64,000 nt of DNA from Sisyra terminalis (lineage: Eukaryota > Arthropoda > Insecta > Neuroptera > Sisyridae). Below, piece after piece: positions 26,812 to 39,548 of this stretch; position 1 is the stretch's first letter; every line of letters starts with the position of its first letter. The notes beneath the pieces are model-generated. The model was not told the origin of the DNA. It saw only the letters and a program-made list of their open reading frames with translations, and ran no database searches. The stretch is taken from positions 17,546,001 to 17,610,000 of the forward strand of contig OY292275.1 of the NCBI GenBank assembly GCA_958496175.1, read 5' to 3'. A program made the position numbers and the translations under genes.

Positions 26812-26881
26812 ATTGGTAAAAAATATTCAGAGGACTAGGATCAAATATTTGATCCTAGTCCTCTGAATATTTTTTACTAAT
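26812..26881. repeat. Near-perfect 70-bp palindrome without spacer
   Basis: The two 35-base arms (26812-26846 and 26847-26881) are reverse complements with one mismatch. The inner 62 bases (26816-26877) are perfect. The centre is TCAAATATTTGA, flanked by the arms CAGAGGACTAGGA and TCCTAGTCCTCTG. A transcript would fold as an uninterrupted hairpin; as DNA it could extrude a cruciform. No gene is adjacent. A short word (TTACCAATAATT / AAATTATTGGTAA) just to the left forms a further small inverted repeat. Confidence 0.9.
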
Positions 26882-28264
26882 TTATCATCATTGAGGATCT
26901 GAAACTTTACAATAATAAAGAAATTATTTTTGTTACTTTAAATCAATTTAATTTATGTGAATAAAGCTAAAGTTAAGCCTTAGCTTAACTTAAAGCTAAG
27001 ATAAAGGTTTGGCTTTCAAAATAATAATAATGTTTACAATTACAAGAAATAAATTTAAATATATTACATACAAATATATTACAAAATATATTTATGTAAA
27101 ATCAATTGTTCAAAAAGCTTGTCAAACTTTTCAAACTAATCCCCAAAGACTACATGTTATATCATTAAATGTATTACAATGAATAGTCCTACCAGCACTG
27201 TTTCACTAGTGTATACTTTAGCGGTTAGATTATAATATCTTAATTTTTTGCAATAGTTTTTGTTTTTGTTACTGTCTCTAATTCTAACTTTTATTGTAAT
27301 ATTACTCTTTTTTGTAAAGTAGCAATCAACATGTTTTCGGTATGTTATGGTCCATAAGTGTATATATTGAAACCATATATTTACAAAAAAACGGTACATA
27401 TATGGCTCAAAAATATGATAATATATGTAATTAAAATCAAACATTCTTAAAACTTATCTTAATTAAAAAAAATAATTATTTTTTTTTATCAAATCGGCTT
27501 TTTTCAAATTTAAACACTGATTTGAAATTTTTGTAGCGAATTATAGATAACAGGACGATTTGCGAAAATAAAATGTTGATAATAATTTGCTGAGGTGTTT
27601 TTGGCCAAAATATTAGGAAAATGTGTAAATATTCATATTAATCACTTAATTAGTTTTGTGATGAAAATCTCACCGCGGTATCGATGATATATTAAAAGTG
27701 AAGTACCCACCTTAGCTACACCTATATATAATATTTTTGGAATGTAAAATATGTAGCCATTTCTTTGTACCTTGCTCCTGATTTTATTACTTAGGTATTA
27801 TCAATTTGATTCTACAGTTACAAAATGTTAGTACTCTAACAACAAAATTATTATCTAATGGAAAAAATCAAACTGATAACATTTGTAAGGACTAATGCAA
27901 AATAAGTAGAAGAGAAAAAAATTTAAACAAACAGCCTATTTTTAAAAACTTCAAATATTTTTTTACAAATATTAATTAAGTAAAATGATGAAAACGTTAA
28001 ATATTTTTCTTTAAATATTTGATTACCATTTTAATATAATCACGAATACAAGTACCATTTTATAATGATAAATTTTTAGATTGAATTTTAAATAAAGAAC
28101 TGTGAGTTTATATTAAAAATGAAAATGGCCTATGTTGACTTTAAGCACAGTCCATACTGTTCTAAAATTAAATGAACCATAATTATTACAGATTTACACC
28201 AAAAAAAAATATATTTAACCGAAATTGCACAGTGCATGGCTTCAATATTAGTTTTTTATATTAA
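26882..28264. other. Intergenic DNA, no gene seen
   Basis: A/T-rich; the 95-codon minus frame at 27,157-27,444 is a Tyr/Phe/Ile/Asn-rich chance frame. A minor inverted repeat (TTAAGCCTTAGCTTAA / TTAAAGCTAAGATAA) lies at about 26,970-27,006. Confidence 0.45.
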
Positions 28265-28445
28265 AAATAAGCCTACTGGTGGCCGAATAGTCAAAATGGC
28301 CGTTTCAAAACTGGTAGGTGTTGAGTTCGAATTTCGTGTCTAGTAACTTTTTAATATTTCTCGATTTACGGATTTTTATTAACTCTAGATTAGCTAAGGA
28401 CCTCGATAGTTTTAAAGCGGCAGTAAACTACAATAAAAAAGAAAA
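28265..28445 (+). repeat. tRNA-derived SINE copy D, near full-length
   Basis: Plus-strand copy of the family at 2,281-2,450. It begins GCCTACTGGTGGCCGAATAG, in which TGGCCGAATAGTC is box-A-like. ACTGGTAGGTG follows, then GAGTTCGAATTTC, which is box-B-like. The body TTTCTCGATTTACGGATTTT, AACTCTAGATTAGCTAAGG and AGTTTTAAAGCGGCAGTAAA ends in an A-rich tail. Confidence 0.7.
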
Positions 28446-30127
28446 AGAATTTATTTCCCTGGACCCTGATTGCCCAAATATTAAAAAACGAAATAAACCA
28501 CCTTGCTTCTCAATAGTAGACTAGGAAAGCTATATCGGTTATATAATGGTTTATTTTTGAAATAAGCTCAAACCACTTAAAATGAATGACTTATTTTAGG
28601 TCTCTACTTTCTGTCCAGTATTTTAGGCGTTTTTGGAAACATTCTTCCGATATCTTTTCTTTAATTATAAATGTATAAGAATATGTAGCTTGAATCTTAT
28701 TTAAATGACGTTTATTAAATATATATTCATTATAAATTTTAATGATTTTTTCAAAGAATCAAAAGTCTATCATTAGGTATAGGTAAATAAAACACAGACA
28801 TTTCACATTTATTTTAGATGTTAACCTTCATGGATTATTTCGAAACAACCGTGCAATAACTTTACTTTTATAAAGATTATAGATTGTAGTTATCTTCATA
28901 TCGTGTTCGAAACACTATCGTTATAAAAACTACCTTTCCTTGAAAGTTAAAATAAAAATTAAATTGACTTTCGTGGAAGTTCATTAAAACCGATGTAAGC
29001 AAAAAATTTAAAGGAAATTTTTACAACAAAAGTCTAAATCTCTATCTATTACAAATATATTATCCCTAATTATTGTAGGTACTATCAAATTAGGCTTAAA
29101 TAAAACACAAAATTAGAGTTATAAAAATCCATTTGATTTTTGTATTTGAAAGTTTTATATCACATTTATAGAAAATTTCACCATCTCAAGTGTTGATTAA
29201 TACAGTTCATACCGTCTGTATCGATAATTAACACTAGCGAGGTAGCAGATTTTAATTTACTAAATACCAATGCGAAGATAAAATTAATTACCGTACACTG
29301 CAAAACAAGAATATGTGTTATAATAATTTCTTTGTTGTCCCATTAATATGAAAGTATTTCAAATATTTTCTTCTTTTTTTAGTAAACTCAAAAACCAATA
29401 ACTTACCTTTATGTAAAAGAAGATTAAAACTTTCAAGTAGGTAAGTAAATTTAGATACTGTTAAAAAAATTATTTATAAAAGTACTTCCAATAAACAATT
29501 CATGTTCCAATCTGGATTACAACAACCATGTAGGATTACAATTTTATTTTTTAAAACTAAGTTTAAAATGACGAAAAGCTTTCACCCTCAATGAAATGTA
29601 GTAATTTATTTTTAAATAAAAAAAATTTAAGCTTTATTTTTAAGCTACTTTATATATGAAAAAAACACTCATTGTTAAATTACAATAAATGGACATTAAT
29701 TATAAGAAAAAAACGTTCTGTTCTCTTGGAACCAAAAGTATCATGATCATTTTGGAAGAAGTTTTATCAAGATTTTTCTCCAAAAAGGAAATTCTATTCT
29801 GGCATGCTAAGTGTTAATTTAGTTATGAACTTTTTTAATTCCTATGTTCTTTGATTTACAAAGTAAACTAAAAAAAATTGCTTTATTACTCTTAAATTGA
29901 AAGCTCCATTCAAAACGAATAACTGACTTTTTCGACTTACACGTTTTGGAAAGATTTAAATGGAAATAAATCCAAAACTATTTCTCTAATTTTCTTTATG
30001 CTTTTATAGGTATAAGTATCTACTCGCTTAGTTCCGTAACTTAAACCTCTAAACCAATTAAAGAAAATGTTTTAAGACAGAATAAAAGCTGGAGTTTTTA
30101 ATTTTAAATAAAAACAATTTTGTTTTT
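28446..30127. other. Intergenic DNA, no gene seen
   Basis: A/T-rich; no protein-like frame or bounded repeat recognised. Confidence 0.5.
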
Positions 30128-30266
30128 GGCCTACTGGTGGCTGACTACAATTGGGTTAGAATCTCGTAACGAGCAAATTTTCAGTATTTCGCAGTTACCG
30201 GATTTTTATAAGTCCTCGAGTCGCTAAAGGTCTTATTGGTCAAAAAGCAACAGTAAATAAAAAATT
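30128..30266 (+). repeat. tRNA-derived SINE copy E, internally deleted head
   Basis: It begins GGCCTACTGGTGGCTGACTA and then jumps to a box-B-like GGGTTAGAATCTCG, having lost about 35 bases of the tRNA-like head. The body keeps GCAGTTACCGGATTTTTATA, GTCGCTAAAGGTC and AAAGCAACAGTAAATAAAAA. Confidence 0.62.
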
Positions 30267-31024
30267 GTATTTAGGCTCTCTTTAAAGATATTATCCGAGT
30301 AGGTTCTAGAAAATTTGAACTTTCGAAAAAGTATGATAATCTTTTTATCCATGTTTAAGCCTCTACGTAAGTACCATGATTGAAATATCGTGGTATTTAA
30401 GTTTTCTTTGAATAACCGAATCCGATGGTTAATTTCATTTCCTAATATCCTAGATTGGGTATTACACCTATAAATAAATGAAGTAACAAATTCAAATTCC
30501 TGAATTCATTCGTATTCAAATTGAAGGAACTTTTACAGCAAATTGAAATTTTACTGTTCAAACATTCATGTTTGAGTTTCACTGTCTAAAAAAAAATTGT
30601 GACAACTTTTTTCAATACTCCTAAAAAATGTAAATAAAGAATGAACATTTCTTTGAAAAATATGCTATTTTTATAATTATAATGCTAAAAACCTTTATTT
30701 AGATTTCTGAATCGGGAACCTGACTATTATAGTACCTATTTTTTTTCTCTAAGATCCAAAAAAAAATATTTTTTTTATTGAAAATTTCGAACAACAAAAT
30801 TTTAATTTCGCACAAATACGAGTTTGTCACACAGTAAAGATACGCAATCTTTTAAACGTTCGAATTTTTTTTTTTGGGGCTAAAATTTCATCCCGGTCAA
30901 CTTATGGTATGCAGGCATAGTAGAAAAAAAATGGTTTTTCTTACTTTTCCAAAGATATTAGGATATAAGTGCATTTGGAAAATTTCTCGAAAACTCTTCT
31001 TTACTAGAAAAAAAGTAATCATAA
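30267..31024. other. Intergenic DNA, no gene seen
   Basis: A/T-rich; nothing recognised. Confidence 0.5.
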
Positions 31025-31189
31025 ATGGCATCAGATGACCGAAGTACATTACCTTCCGGTGCTTGGCAATCTTCTATAGTTGACAAACCATGGTGGAACA
31101 CCTCGAAAATGCTATCATTGCATCACATTTCAAAAACTTTAGGATGGTTTATTGTGAATATTTTTAGGTTCCAGACTTTAAATCCTTAG
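31025..31189 (+). CDS. Small hypothetical ORF of 54 codons, doubtful
   Basis: This short frame begins MASDDRSTLPSGAWQSSIVD and contains KPWWNTSKM. Its amino-acid composition (Asp, Ser, Trp, Pro, Gly) is unlike the Lys/Asn/Ile/Phe-rich chance frames around it. The underlying DNA is less A/T-rich than the flanks. There is no recognised domain. It could be a lone exon or an old pseudogene fragment; coding status is unproven. Confidence 0.18.
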   Translation: MASDDRSTLPSGAWQSSIVDKPWWNTSKMLSLHHISKTLGWFIVNIFRFQTLNP

Positions 31190-34100
31190 GGTATCGAAAC
31201 TATACTGTATCGGAATATCATTTAATGAAATATATAAATATTGTCATTTAATAAAGGAAACTGGGATAGAAATCATTTACTATTTACCAAAAAAAAAAAA
31301 AAATCCCGCCGTAACTTCGATAGACTAAAAAAGTTTCTTTGATCTTTTTATATCTCAAGTTATACTCAATAATAATTACTCAAAGTGGATTTAAATTGTT
31401 TTCCATTTTAAAATCACAATTGCGTATTAATTTGAATATATTTTCACGAGACGCGAAAACTAACACACACAACTTGAACAAAATTCTATTCCGCTTGCAA
31501 TTCCAGATAATTCAACTTTACGCAACTAATTTATTAGATTAATTTAATTATTGAAATATTGAGAAATTGCTTATAAAGCTCATTAATTATATATAGTATG
31601 TTTTCCAATTTGCTGGTTCCAATAACTGATGGTTGTAAATCCAATCGTAATGTGAAAATTACTCTTAGAAAAAAATAAAGTAATAACAATACATAATAAG
31701 AAGCCATCGAATCAATGACTTTGTTATAAATCAAAACAGGTTATAAATTTTATTTAAGTAATATCCTCAAGTATACCTAATGTAATAGAAGTAATACTTT
31801 CGCATACAATAGCTTTCCTCGTAAAACTTTAGCCTGGTCTATAAAAATGTTTGTTGGTATTTATGAATTAATTCACGTATTACTTTTATTATAATTAATA
31901 TACAACTAAAATGATCATAAACAAAACTAGGTAAAAAGAAATAATAAAATAATCATTGTTGAAATTCCTTCATCATTTAAAATGCGTATATGAATTATCG
32001 CTAAACAGCTTTTATACAACCTACATTAATTGTTTGTCGTCATAAACTTAAACGGTAATAAATTTAATTTTCTATTACCTGTTGAGTGCTGTTAAAGAAA
32101 ACAGTCACTAAATATTTTTAATCATTCGACTTTTCCACAAATTTAAAATAGCGATCTGTAAGATGAGTATATGGTGGAAAATTTCAGCAAAAATTTTTTT
32201 GATACAAAAGAATTTTTCATAGATGACAAAACACTTAGAATGTTATCGATAAAGGCTTTTAAAGTCAGATAAAGGAATATCCCACCACCTACCGACTTAT
32301 CATCAACACTTTAATTATATTCAAATTGATATATAAATACACGACGAGATCCATACACGATATACCTAATTATTGAAGATAAGTGTTCTCAATTTTGGAT
32401 TAACGGACTACCTTCTGTAGATCAACGTAAATAAATTGAATATGAATTCTAGTTTGACCAATTTTACAAAAGTATTTGAAAATTGTAACTTAATTGAATG
32501 TGAATCGTTTATATCTTATTTATATCGGTTAACATTGTTTTAATAACAAAAAAAAAATTTTTTTCATTTTGTAAATTTACAATAATTTTTTTTATAACAT
32601 CTGTATTTAAGGTATGTTTGAATAACAATTTATACTAATTCGTATTGTAAATAAATAGCTACAATTTGAGAACAAATCGAATAATCACTAAATTTCAAAG
32701 TTCGATCATAGAACTATTTGTGTTTTAGTTTTCGAGAAGGTGAGTTAGTTTTGAGCCTTTTTTACCAATATAAATGGTTTTGGAAATTAATAGATCCTGA
32801 ATTACAAAATGGGGCAGAAAATTGAAAAGAAAAAATCATACAACCGTTTGAAGTTTTGATTACATACACAAAGGGAACATACTCTCAAAATATTACTAGA
32901 AAAGAGCCAAGGGGTAATAGTTTTAAAAAATTGGCAAAAGAAAAATCTTAAAAATCGGCCAAACTCGGTGAACTTAATCATTTATAAATTTATTAATTTA
33001 AAAAGAAATATTTGGTTTTGACCAGTTACTTTGTGAACTATAAGGAGTTAAAAAATTCACTAATCAACCCTTATCTAATCCAAAAACTGGCTTTACACTG
33101 TTAAAATTAAAGAAAACGTCCCGTGGGACATTTCTAAGGGTCTTAAAGCTGTGGAAATCAATGCTGATAGAGATGTTTAAATTACCCTTAATCTTATTAC
33201 TGCAGTTACCAACACTACTGTGCGAATCTTCAAAAAGTTGTCAGATAATTCACCTTTAAATAATGGAATTAGATTTGATTGAAATGTCTTGTTTTAATTT
33301 ACTCAATTTATTGGTCCTTTAATAGCTTCCTATTAAAATGCTAAACATTTTTTACAATATTATAACGAGCTGGGAAGGGGGGCATAGCCCCGGCATAATG
33401 CCTGATAATTCCATAAAAGACTGTTTTGAGAAAGAAACGTAGAGAACATTTTTAAATAATTGAAGAATTTAATGGTGGGTTTTTACCAATTTTCTTTAAT
33501 AATGATGACAATGGAGGATGGCGAATTTTCAGTTGGCCTCGGGCGAGGAAATCACACCATTGCATTTTTATTGATTCTTAACAGTTCTGGATTACTTTTT
33601 AGTATAAGGTTTGATTTTTGGGTTTTTAAACCCCTTATGGTTTTCATCAACAGTCACTAACCCGTAGCCCATGAGCCGCATGTGGGCCGCCTTGACCATT
33701 TGTCCGGCCTGTAAGATTCATCTCACTTTTACAAAGTAATAGCCAAAGAAATGAAAATCTATGTATTAAAAATGTCTAAAATATATCTACTAAATCTAAT
33801 ATGGTAAATCTTAATGGCAAATTAATTATGGTAAATCTAATATGGAAATATAGAGTTTTATAAATGGCTACCTGAGGGTTATCCCATATACTTGGGTTAG
33901 TCATCCCTGGTTTACATACTAACCGGATAAATATTTTCGTAAATGAACAGCTTTAACAAACTTGATTGTGTTTCACGAAAATATCTATCCCAATTTTTCA
34001 AAATTTTCATCCCTTAGGGAACAATATCTGAATTTATCTAGCTCGTTATTATCCGAATATTAAATGCACCCTAAAAATTGGTAAAAAAGGTTTAAAATTA

Positions 34101-34470
34101 ACTTTTTATACTTTCGTAAATAATAAGGCTCGAACGGTTTTATATTTTCGATTACTAGACGCATTACATACATGATTATGCTAAATATGTACGCTATTAT
34201 TATTTTATTTTTTAAATACGTATTTTATCACAATTTCACTTAAAAAAATTAATCAAATTCCATTTGATTAAATTCATCATAGCTAAAGTTTTTTTCCGCT
34301 TTGAACTACTCAACTCTTTTCCATTTTAATATGTTGTGTGTATATTGAATGTATAAAATTTATTGGTAATTTCACAAAAAAGTTTCTTTCATAAGCAATG
34401 ACAGTATGATTTCAGTATTATTTCTTTCTTTTGGCTTACATCTTTACATCTCGATTTTTTGCAGATAATA
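31190..34470. other. Intergenic DNA and upstream region of the SLC36 gene
   Basis: No gene is seen. Two G+C-richer patches, GGGAAGGGGGGCATAGCCCC near 33,372 and CATGAGCCGCATGTGGGCCG near 33,669, look like fragments of DNA-transposon relics but have no second end. Just before the SLC36 start, TCTCGATTTTTTGCAG (34,450-34,464) looks like a splice acceptor, suggesting an intron in the 5' untranslated region. Confidence 0.4.
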
Positions 34471-37400
34471 ATGGAAAACGGAAAAATTGATAAATCTCGT
34501 AAGGAATCCAAAACCAGCATATACACAATTAGTGAAAAAAAGTATGTACTTCTTTAAATGAATTTTTACAAGAGTAAATAAATATATTTATTATATTTTT
34601 TAGTCACATAAATGATTCAGTGGTTCAGGGATTTCAGTCGAAAGATCCAATTTGCTTGGTTTCGGTATCGGAAAGTGAACAAGACCAAGATGGACCAGTG
34701 ATTGAACATCCAACGACGTAAGTTCCCGTGTAGTTTGGCAAAAAAAATATAATCTCAGAACATTTTTTTTATCAAATAACTCCAAATTCTTATACGATAA
34801 CATATTTTTTAAACTTTGATTTTTGCGTTTTGTAGATATCTTGAAACTTTGATGCACCTTTTCAAGGGAAATGTAGGGTCGGGAATTTTTGCGATGGGTG
34901 ACGCTTTTCATAATGCCGGAATTGTTTTTGGGACAATCTTCACTTTCTTTTTGGGAATCGTTTGTGTGCATTGTCAGCACTTATTGGTAGGTTTTTTTTT
35001 TCGTTGCTTTTTTATTAAAATTTCCTTTTTAGAGTTAAGGTAAATTAGTCATTTCCTTTCTCTGAGTCAAAGAAAAAAACCTTTTTTTTCTGTGAAGTGA
35101 TTGACTGAATTGAGAGGGTGCAAATTAAGAGGATCATTTACCCAAATGTGTAATATCCGGATTAAAAATGTTTTGGTCCTTTTCAGCTGGGAGCTTCGCA
35201 AGAAATGATGCGACGAACATCACGAGTCTCAGCCCCTGATTTTGCTGAAACCGTTGAACTTTGCTTTGCCACAGGGCCTTTGGCCCTTAGAAAAATGTCT
35301 ACGTTTATGCGAAGACTTGTGAATCTCTTTTTGTGTTTTACGCAATTCGGATTTTGTTGTGTCTACTTCGTCTTCATTGCCAGCAACTTACAATATGTAA
35401 AAATTACAATAAAATTTTAAAAGGCAGAATTAATCAACAATTAACTTTTAATTAGGTTGCAGATCAGTACAATTTCCATTTAAAAACCGGAGTATGGATG
35501 GCAATCGTTTTAGCTCCAATTTTATTACCATCGTTGATTCGAAATTTGAAATTTTTAGCTCCCGTATCGATAGCGGCGAATATTTTCATGGGTGCGGGTG
35601 TAGCAATAACATTATACTTTACAACACAAGACTTAAATCCTGTTTCCTCTGTTGAATATATCGCAAAGCCACAAATGTTACCCTTATATTTTGGAACCGC
35701 AATCTTTGCATTTGAGGGAATTGGATTGGTAAATTAAATATTTAAATATTTGAAACATCTGATTACTTATTGAATTTTAATAATATTTAGGTTTTACCTT
35801 TGAGAAACGAAATGAAAAATCCTAAACAGTTCGGCAGCACTTTTGGAGTTTTGAACTTGGGAATGTCGTTAGTTACGGTTTTATTAGTTTTGGTTGGATT
35901 TTTATCGTATCTCAAATATGGAAACTGTGTTCAAGGGAGTGTCACATTGAATTTTCCAAAAAATAATATGTAAGTACAAGGGATTATTATAATGCTTCTT
36001 ATAAATTTAGAGATAAGTTTATCACATTGAAGTAATGTCAAATTTCGTTTAATATACCTACTTCAAAAATACGATAACATTTAAATCGTTTTCTATCGTA
36101 TTGCACAATAAAGTCCACATAAAACAACTACATCCCTTTTTTTAGTTCAAAGGTCTTTAAAATTCAGATTATCCTAAAGAAAGTACATAAGTTATATATG
36201 AAAACTATAAGTACTAATCTATTTCAAGGGCGATATATTAGCTTATATTTAACTAACAATTGAAGAATACAATTACATAAAAATGTTTTTCACGCATATT
36301 TTTTTATTAATTGAATACTTCTGTTCTCAAATAGTTTATCAAAATATTTTAATTTTTTTTTTTTTATTATGCTTTTATATCAAAAACTAGGCGGTTTGTT
36401 CTTGATAATAAATAAGAACTATAATTTTTTTTTCATATGTACTCATATATTAAAAACCGAATCTACAATTAATTTTAAAGTTATATTACACTTAAAAATT
36501 ATCGCATTCTTAAGAAATTTTCGAAACTGCACAAATTAATATTATAATTACAATGCTTTGTCATTATATTTGTCTTTCACAGCTTTTCTCAACGAGATTG
36601 TAGTTTTTCTACAATACGATTTGTAAGAGAAAAATATAAAAAAAAGCAAAACTTATTAAACAATGTTGAAGTTTTAAATGAAATATGGAGAAAAAAATGG
36701 AGATCAAACTTTAAGCAATAAGTTTTATGTTTGCTGAAAATTACTACTGACATTACATTTTCTTTAATAATTCTTGCTTTTATAATGTAAAATTTTCAAG
36801 AGTAAAATAATTCTCGCACTTTTTTCTTCAAAAGTTTATATAGTTTTAAAGATGTATTAGGTGTATCTTCTTTACTAAAATAGCTAGAATATGTCTATAT
36901 GTTAATAGAATTAGAGATTTATGTGATTTATGCAAATTTCTTCTTCTAGTTTAGCACAAGCTGTTGAAATAATGATATCGTGTGGCATTCTATTGGGTTA
37001 CGCCATCCAGTTTTACATTCCAATCGATATTTTGTGGCCCAGCATAACCGAAAAATGGGGTCCATTCAAATATCCCGTTTTTGGTGAACTATGCTTCCGA
37101 TCAGCTTGGGTTTTTATCACATGTGAGATCAATCAATATACAAAATTTTTCTCAAAAACTAACTACTTTACGTCTATTTTAGTTGCCCTAGCTGAAGCCA
37201 TTCCATTTTTGGATCTGTTCATTTCTTTGGTCGGTGCAGTCAGTAGCACTGCTTTAATGTTGATATTCCCTCCAATTTTGGAACTAGTCATTCACGGACA
37301 ACTTGTAAAGAAAAATTGGTGGATTTTCCTGAAAAATGGAATCATTTTAGTGATTGGAGTTCTCGGAATGGTAACAGGAACGTATGAGAGTATTCGGGCG

Positions 37401-37499
37401 ATTGTAGCTGCTTATAGTAATGAGACTGAAAGTACATGTACAAGTTATAACGCTACGTTGAATGGTGGAACCTCAATTAGTTCAGGATTTTCGTTATAA
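34471..37499 (+). CDS. path: Proton-coupled amino-acid transporter (SLC36, pathetic-like)
   Basis: Eight coding exons: 34471-34541, 34604-34717, 34836-34986, 35187-35396, 35456-35728, 35791-35969, 36950-37122, 37183-37499. Phases agree and the product is 495 aa, normal for SLC36/PAT transporters. The first ~62 residues are a polar cytosolic tail. The family signature then follows: YLETLMHLFKGNVGSGIFAM and GDAFHNAG across TM1-2, then RTSRVSAPDFAETVE and CFATGPL. About ten hydrophobic segments continue to LFISLVGAVSSTALMLIFPP. Family members carry small amino acids with protons across plasma and lysosomal membranes; Drosophila path supports growth through TOR signalling. Intron 7 (37123-37182, 60 nt) is a stop-free multiple of three; retention would insert 20 residues near the start of a late membrane segment. 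AATAAA lies at 37,521-37,526. The exact paralogue within the expanded insect PAT family cannot be fixed here. Confidence 0.93.
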
Positions 37500-39548
37500 C
37501 ATTTTTTTAAGTTGAATAGAAATAAATTTTAGTTAGGTTTAATAATTATAGGTTTTAGATGACATATTTATTATATTAATTTAAGTGAGTGAATATTATA
37601 ATAATGTTCAGAATAGATAATAATTTTATTATGATTGTATTTATGTATTAAACTGGCTTAATTTAAGCCATTCTGCTGAAAATATATTCTTGAAAATTAA
37701 GAAAACCATTTTATCTGCCCTTAAACTCTTTATAATATAATTGATAAATTTATTAAAATATACTTTTTAACAAATTAATAATAATTAATTATAAATTGAA
37801 AAAATTAATTAACCAGAAACTATTATAGCTTTTAATGTATGCAATGAATCGTACACTTAGATAAACTCAGGTTTACTATTCGCAAACGACAGTATTGTAA
37901 AATCAAATACATAATTATATTTTCTTAGAGCTATTTATTTTTTTACATTGGAATTTGGATAGTTGTTTTTTTGTAGGACTAGAAAATTGATTTTAGTTCG
38001 TTCAATAGGTATTCAGATATGTTTTTTTCACTGCCATAGTAAAAGAGAAGCACCCCTTATCTACATTGTCATCAAATCTATGATAATTATAGATTAAAGA
38101 GTTTTCTTATTTATTCAATAAAAAGAAGTAATAGTAGGAGTTTTATTTTTAAATAAATTATGTGCGAAGAACATTCTCCTTACATAAGGTAATAGTTCAT
38201 GGAATTTTTTGGACTAAAAATCTAATAAAAAATTTTATAAAAAAATAAATTGATATATCAGCTCAAAAAATCTCATAAGCTGATACTTTATTTAAGTAAT
38301 AATGGACATGAACCGTATAAAAAAAATCTCCATAAATACTCCAGAACACCTTAAATTGTTCCAGGTTTACTATAATCAGTTGTTCATTAAAAATAAATTT
38401 AGAAATATTAGAGTGTTAAAAAATAAATGGCTCTAAAATAACAAAATAATTTGCTATAAAATGATATAAATTCTATAAATTCATCTTTTGTTAAAGTTCT
38501 TTCACTTAAAAAATTACTTCTTAAATGACCTGGAACAATTAATGATTCTCTTCCTGATTCTCCTAGAGGAAATAAAATCTTCTATGCTAACTTTTTGCCG
38601 GTTATTTATTAAAAATTAAAGCTTAAAACTTAAAAATGATAACCCCCCTCACCAAGAGGACATATTTTTTTTTAAATATTTTATTATATTTGCAACTAAC
38701 ACAATATATATATTCGTATTTATTTTCATTAAATTAGTCTGCACCCGTTTAGCTACCCTGTAAAATACAACTTTGCGAAAAATTGTGCTATCTTGGAGAA
38801 ATTTACCTCTCGAAAAATGTTTGTCGGCACCTGTGATTTGAACAAATTGTTCAAGCTCACATTTGTAAAACTACGCATCAAATAAGTCAAATAAGATGTA
38901 CGTCTGCAACCATATTTACATTTGTGAATGTGGGAAATTATGAAAACCAAAAATTTTGTATTGTTGATATTATTTGATCATGTTTTTGAAGGATATTTAT
39001 AAAACGTAAGAAAATTTGTTTTTTTTTTTGTTCCTCTATTTCTCTTTAATGAGACAAATTAATCTTTGTTTAGTAAAAGTGTCTCATATAGTTTAAGAAT
39101 AACTCCTTACGCGTCAAACTAAAACACAAAAAATTAAACTTGATGACTATCTTACTATTCCCAAGAAACTTGGAAAACATGAGCTTTATACTGTACTACG
39201 CCTAATAATTTATCAAGTAGTTGATGTATTACAACCAAGGTCAATGATTCTTCGAAGGTCGCAACAATCAAATTTTTGTACAACTAATTTGGTCATGTAT
39301 GGAACTTTTAAGGAATTAGGAACAGAGAAATTTAAAAATAACTACAATATTTAGTGTTTTATTATAAATGAATGCTTTAATGAAACTCATTATTTTTAAA
39401 TGCATATAGAAATCTTAAATATAGAAATGTGTTAAAAATATCCTCTTAAGTGGAAAAAAAAAACATTCAGGCATTAGTTACTGATTAGTGCAATACATTT
39501 AATTATTTAAATCAAAATGAATAAATAAAACGCGTGAATAATCTTGCT
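37500..39548. other. Intergenic DNA between SLC36 and CCT4 (convergent 3' ends)
   Basis: Both flanking genes end here, SLC36 from the left and CCT4 from the right. An AATAAA for SLC36 lies at 37,521 and an ATTAAA on the minus strand at 39,498-39,503 could serve CCT4. Apart from the doubtful zinc-finger-like frame near 38.8 kb nothing is recognised. Confidence 0.5.
38753..38950 (-). pseudogene. Possible C2H2 zinc-finger relic, doubtful
   Basis: The 65-codon minus frame contains HKCKYGCRRTSYLTYLMRSF. This resembles insect C2H2 fingers of the type C..C.Y.TSYL..H...H, with a following segment FKSQVPTNIFREVNFSKI spaced like a second finger. The second and later ligand Cys/His positions are replaced (Ser, Pro, Phe), so it cannot bind zinc as written. 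The likeness may be accidental. Confidence 0.22.

Noticed and set aside
33660..33740. Possible hAT element end (GAGCCGCATGTGGGCCGCC)
   Set aside because: Only a short resemblance, with no second end or target duplication visible; too weak to annotate as an element.
34600..34980. 126-codon minus frame over SLC36 exons 2-3
   Set aside because: Antisense shadow; the plus strand codes for conserved SLC36 blocks with matching splice sites.
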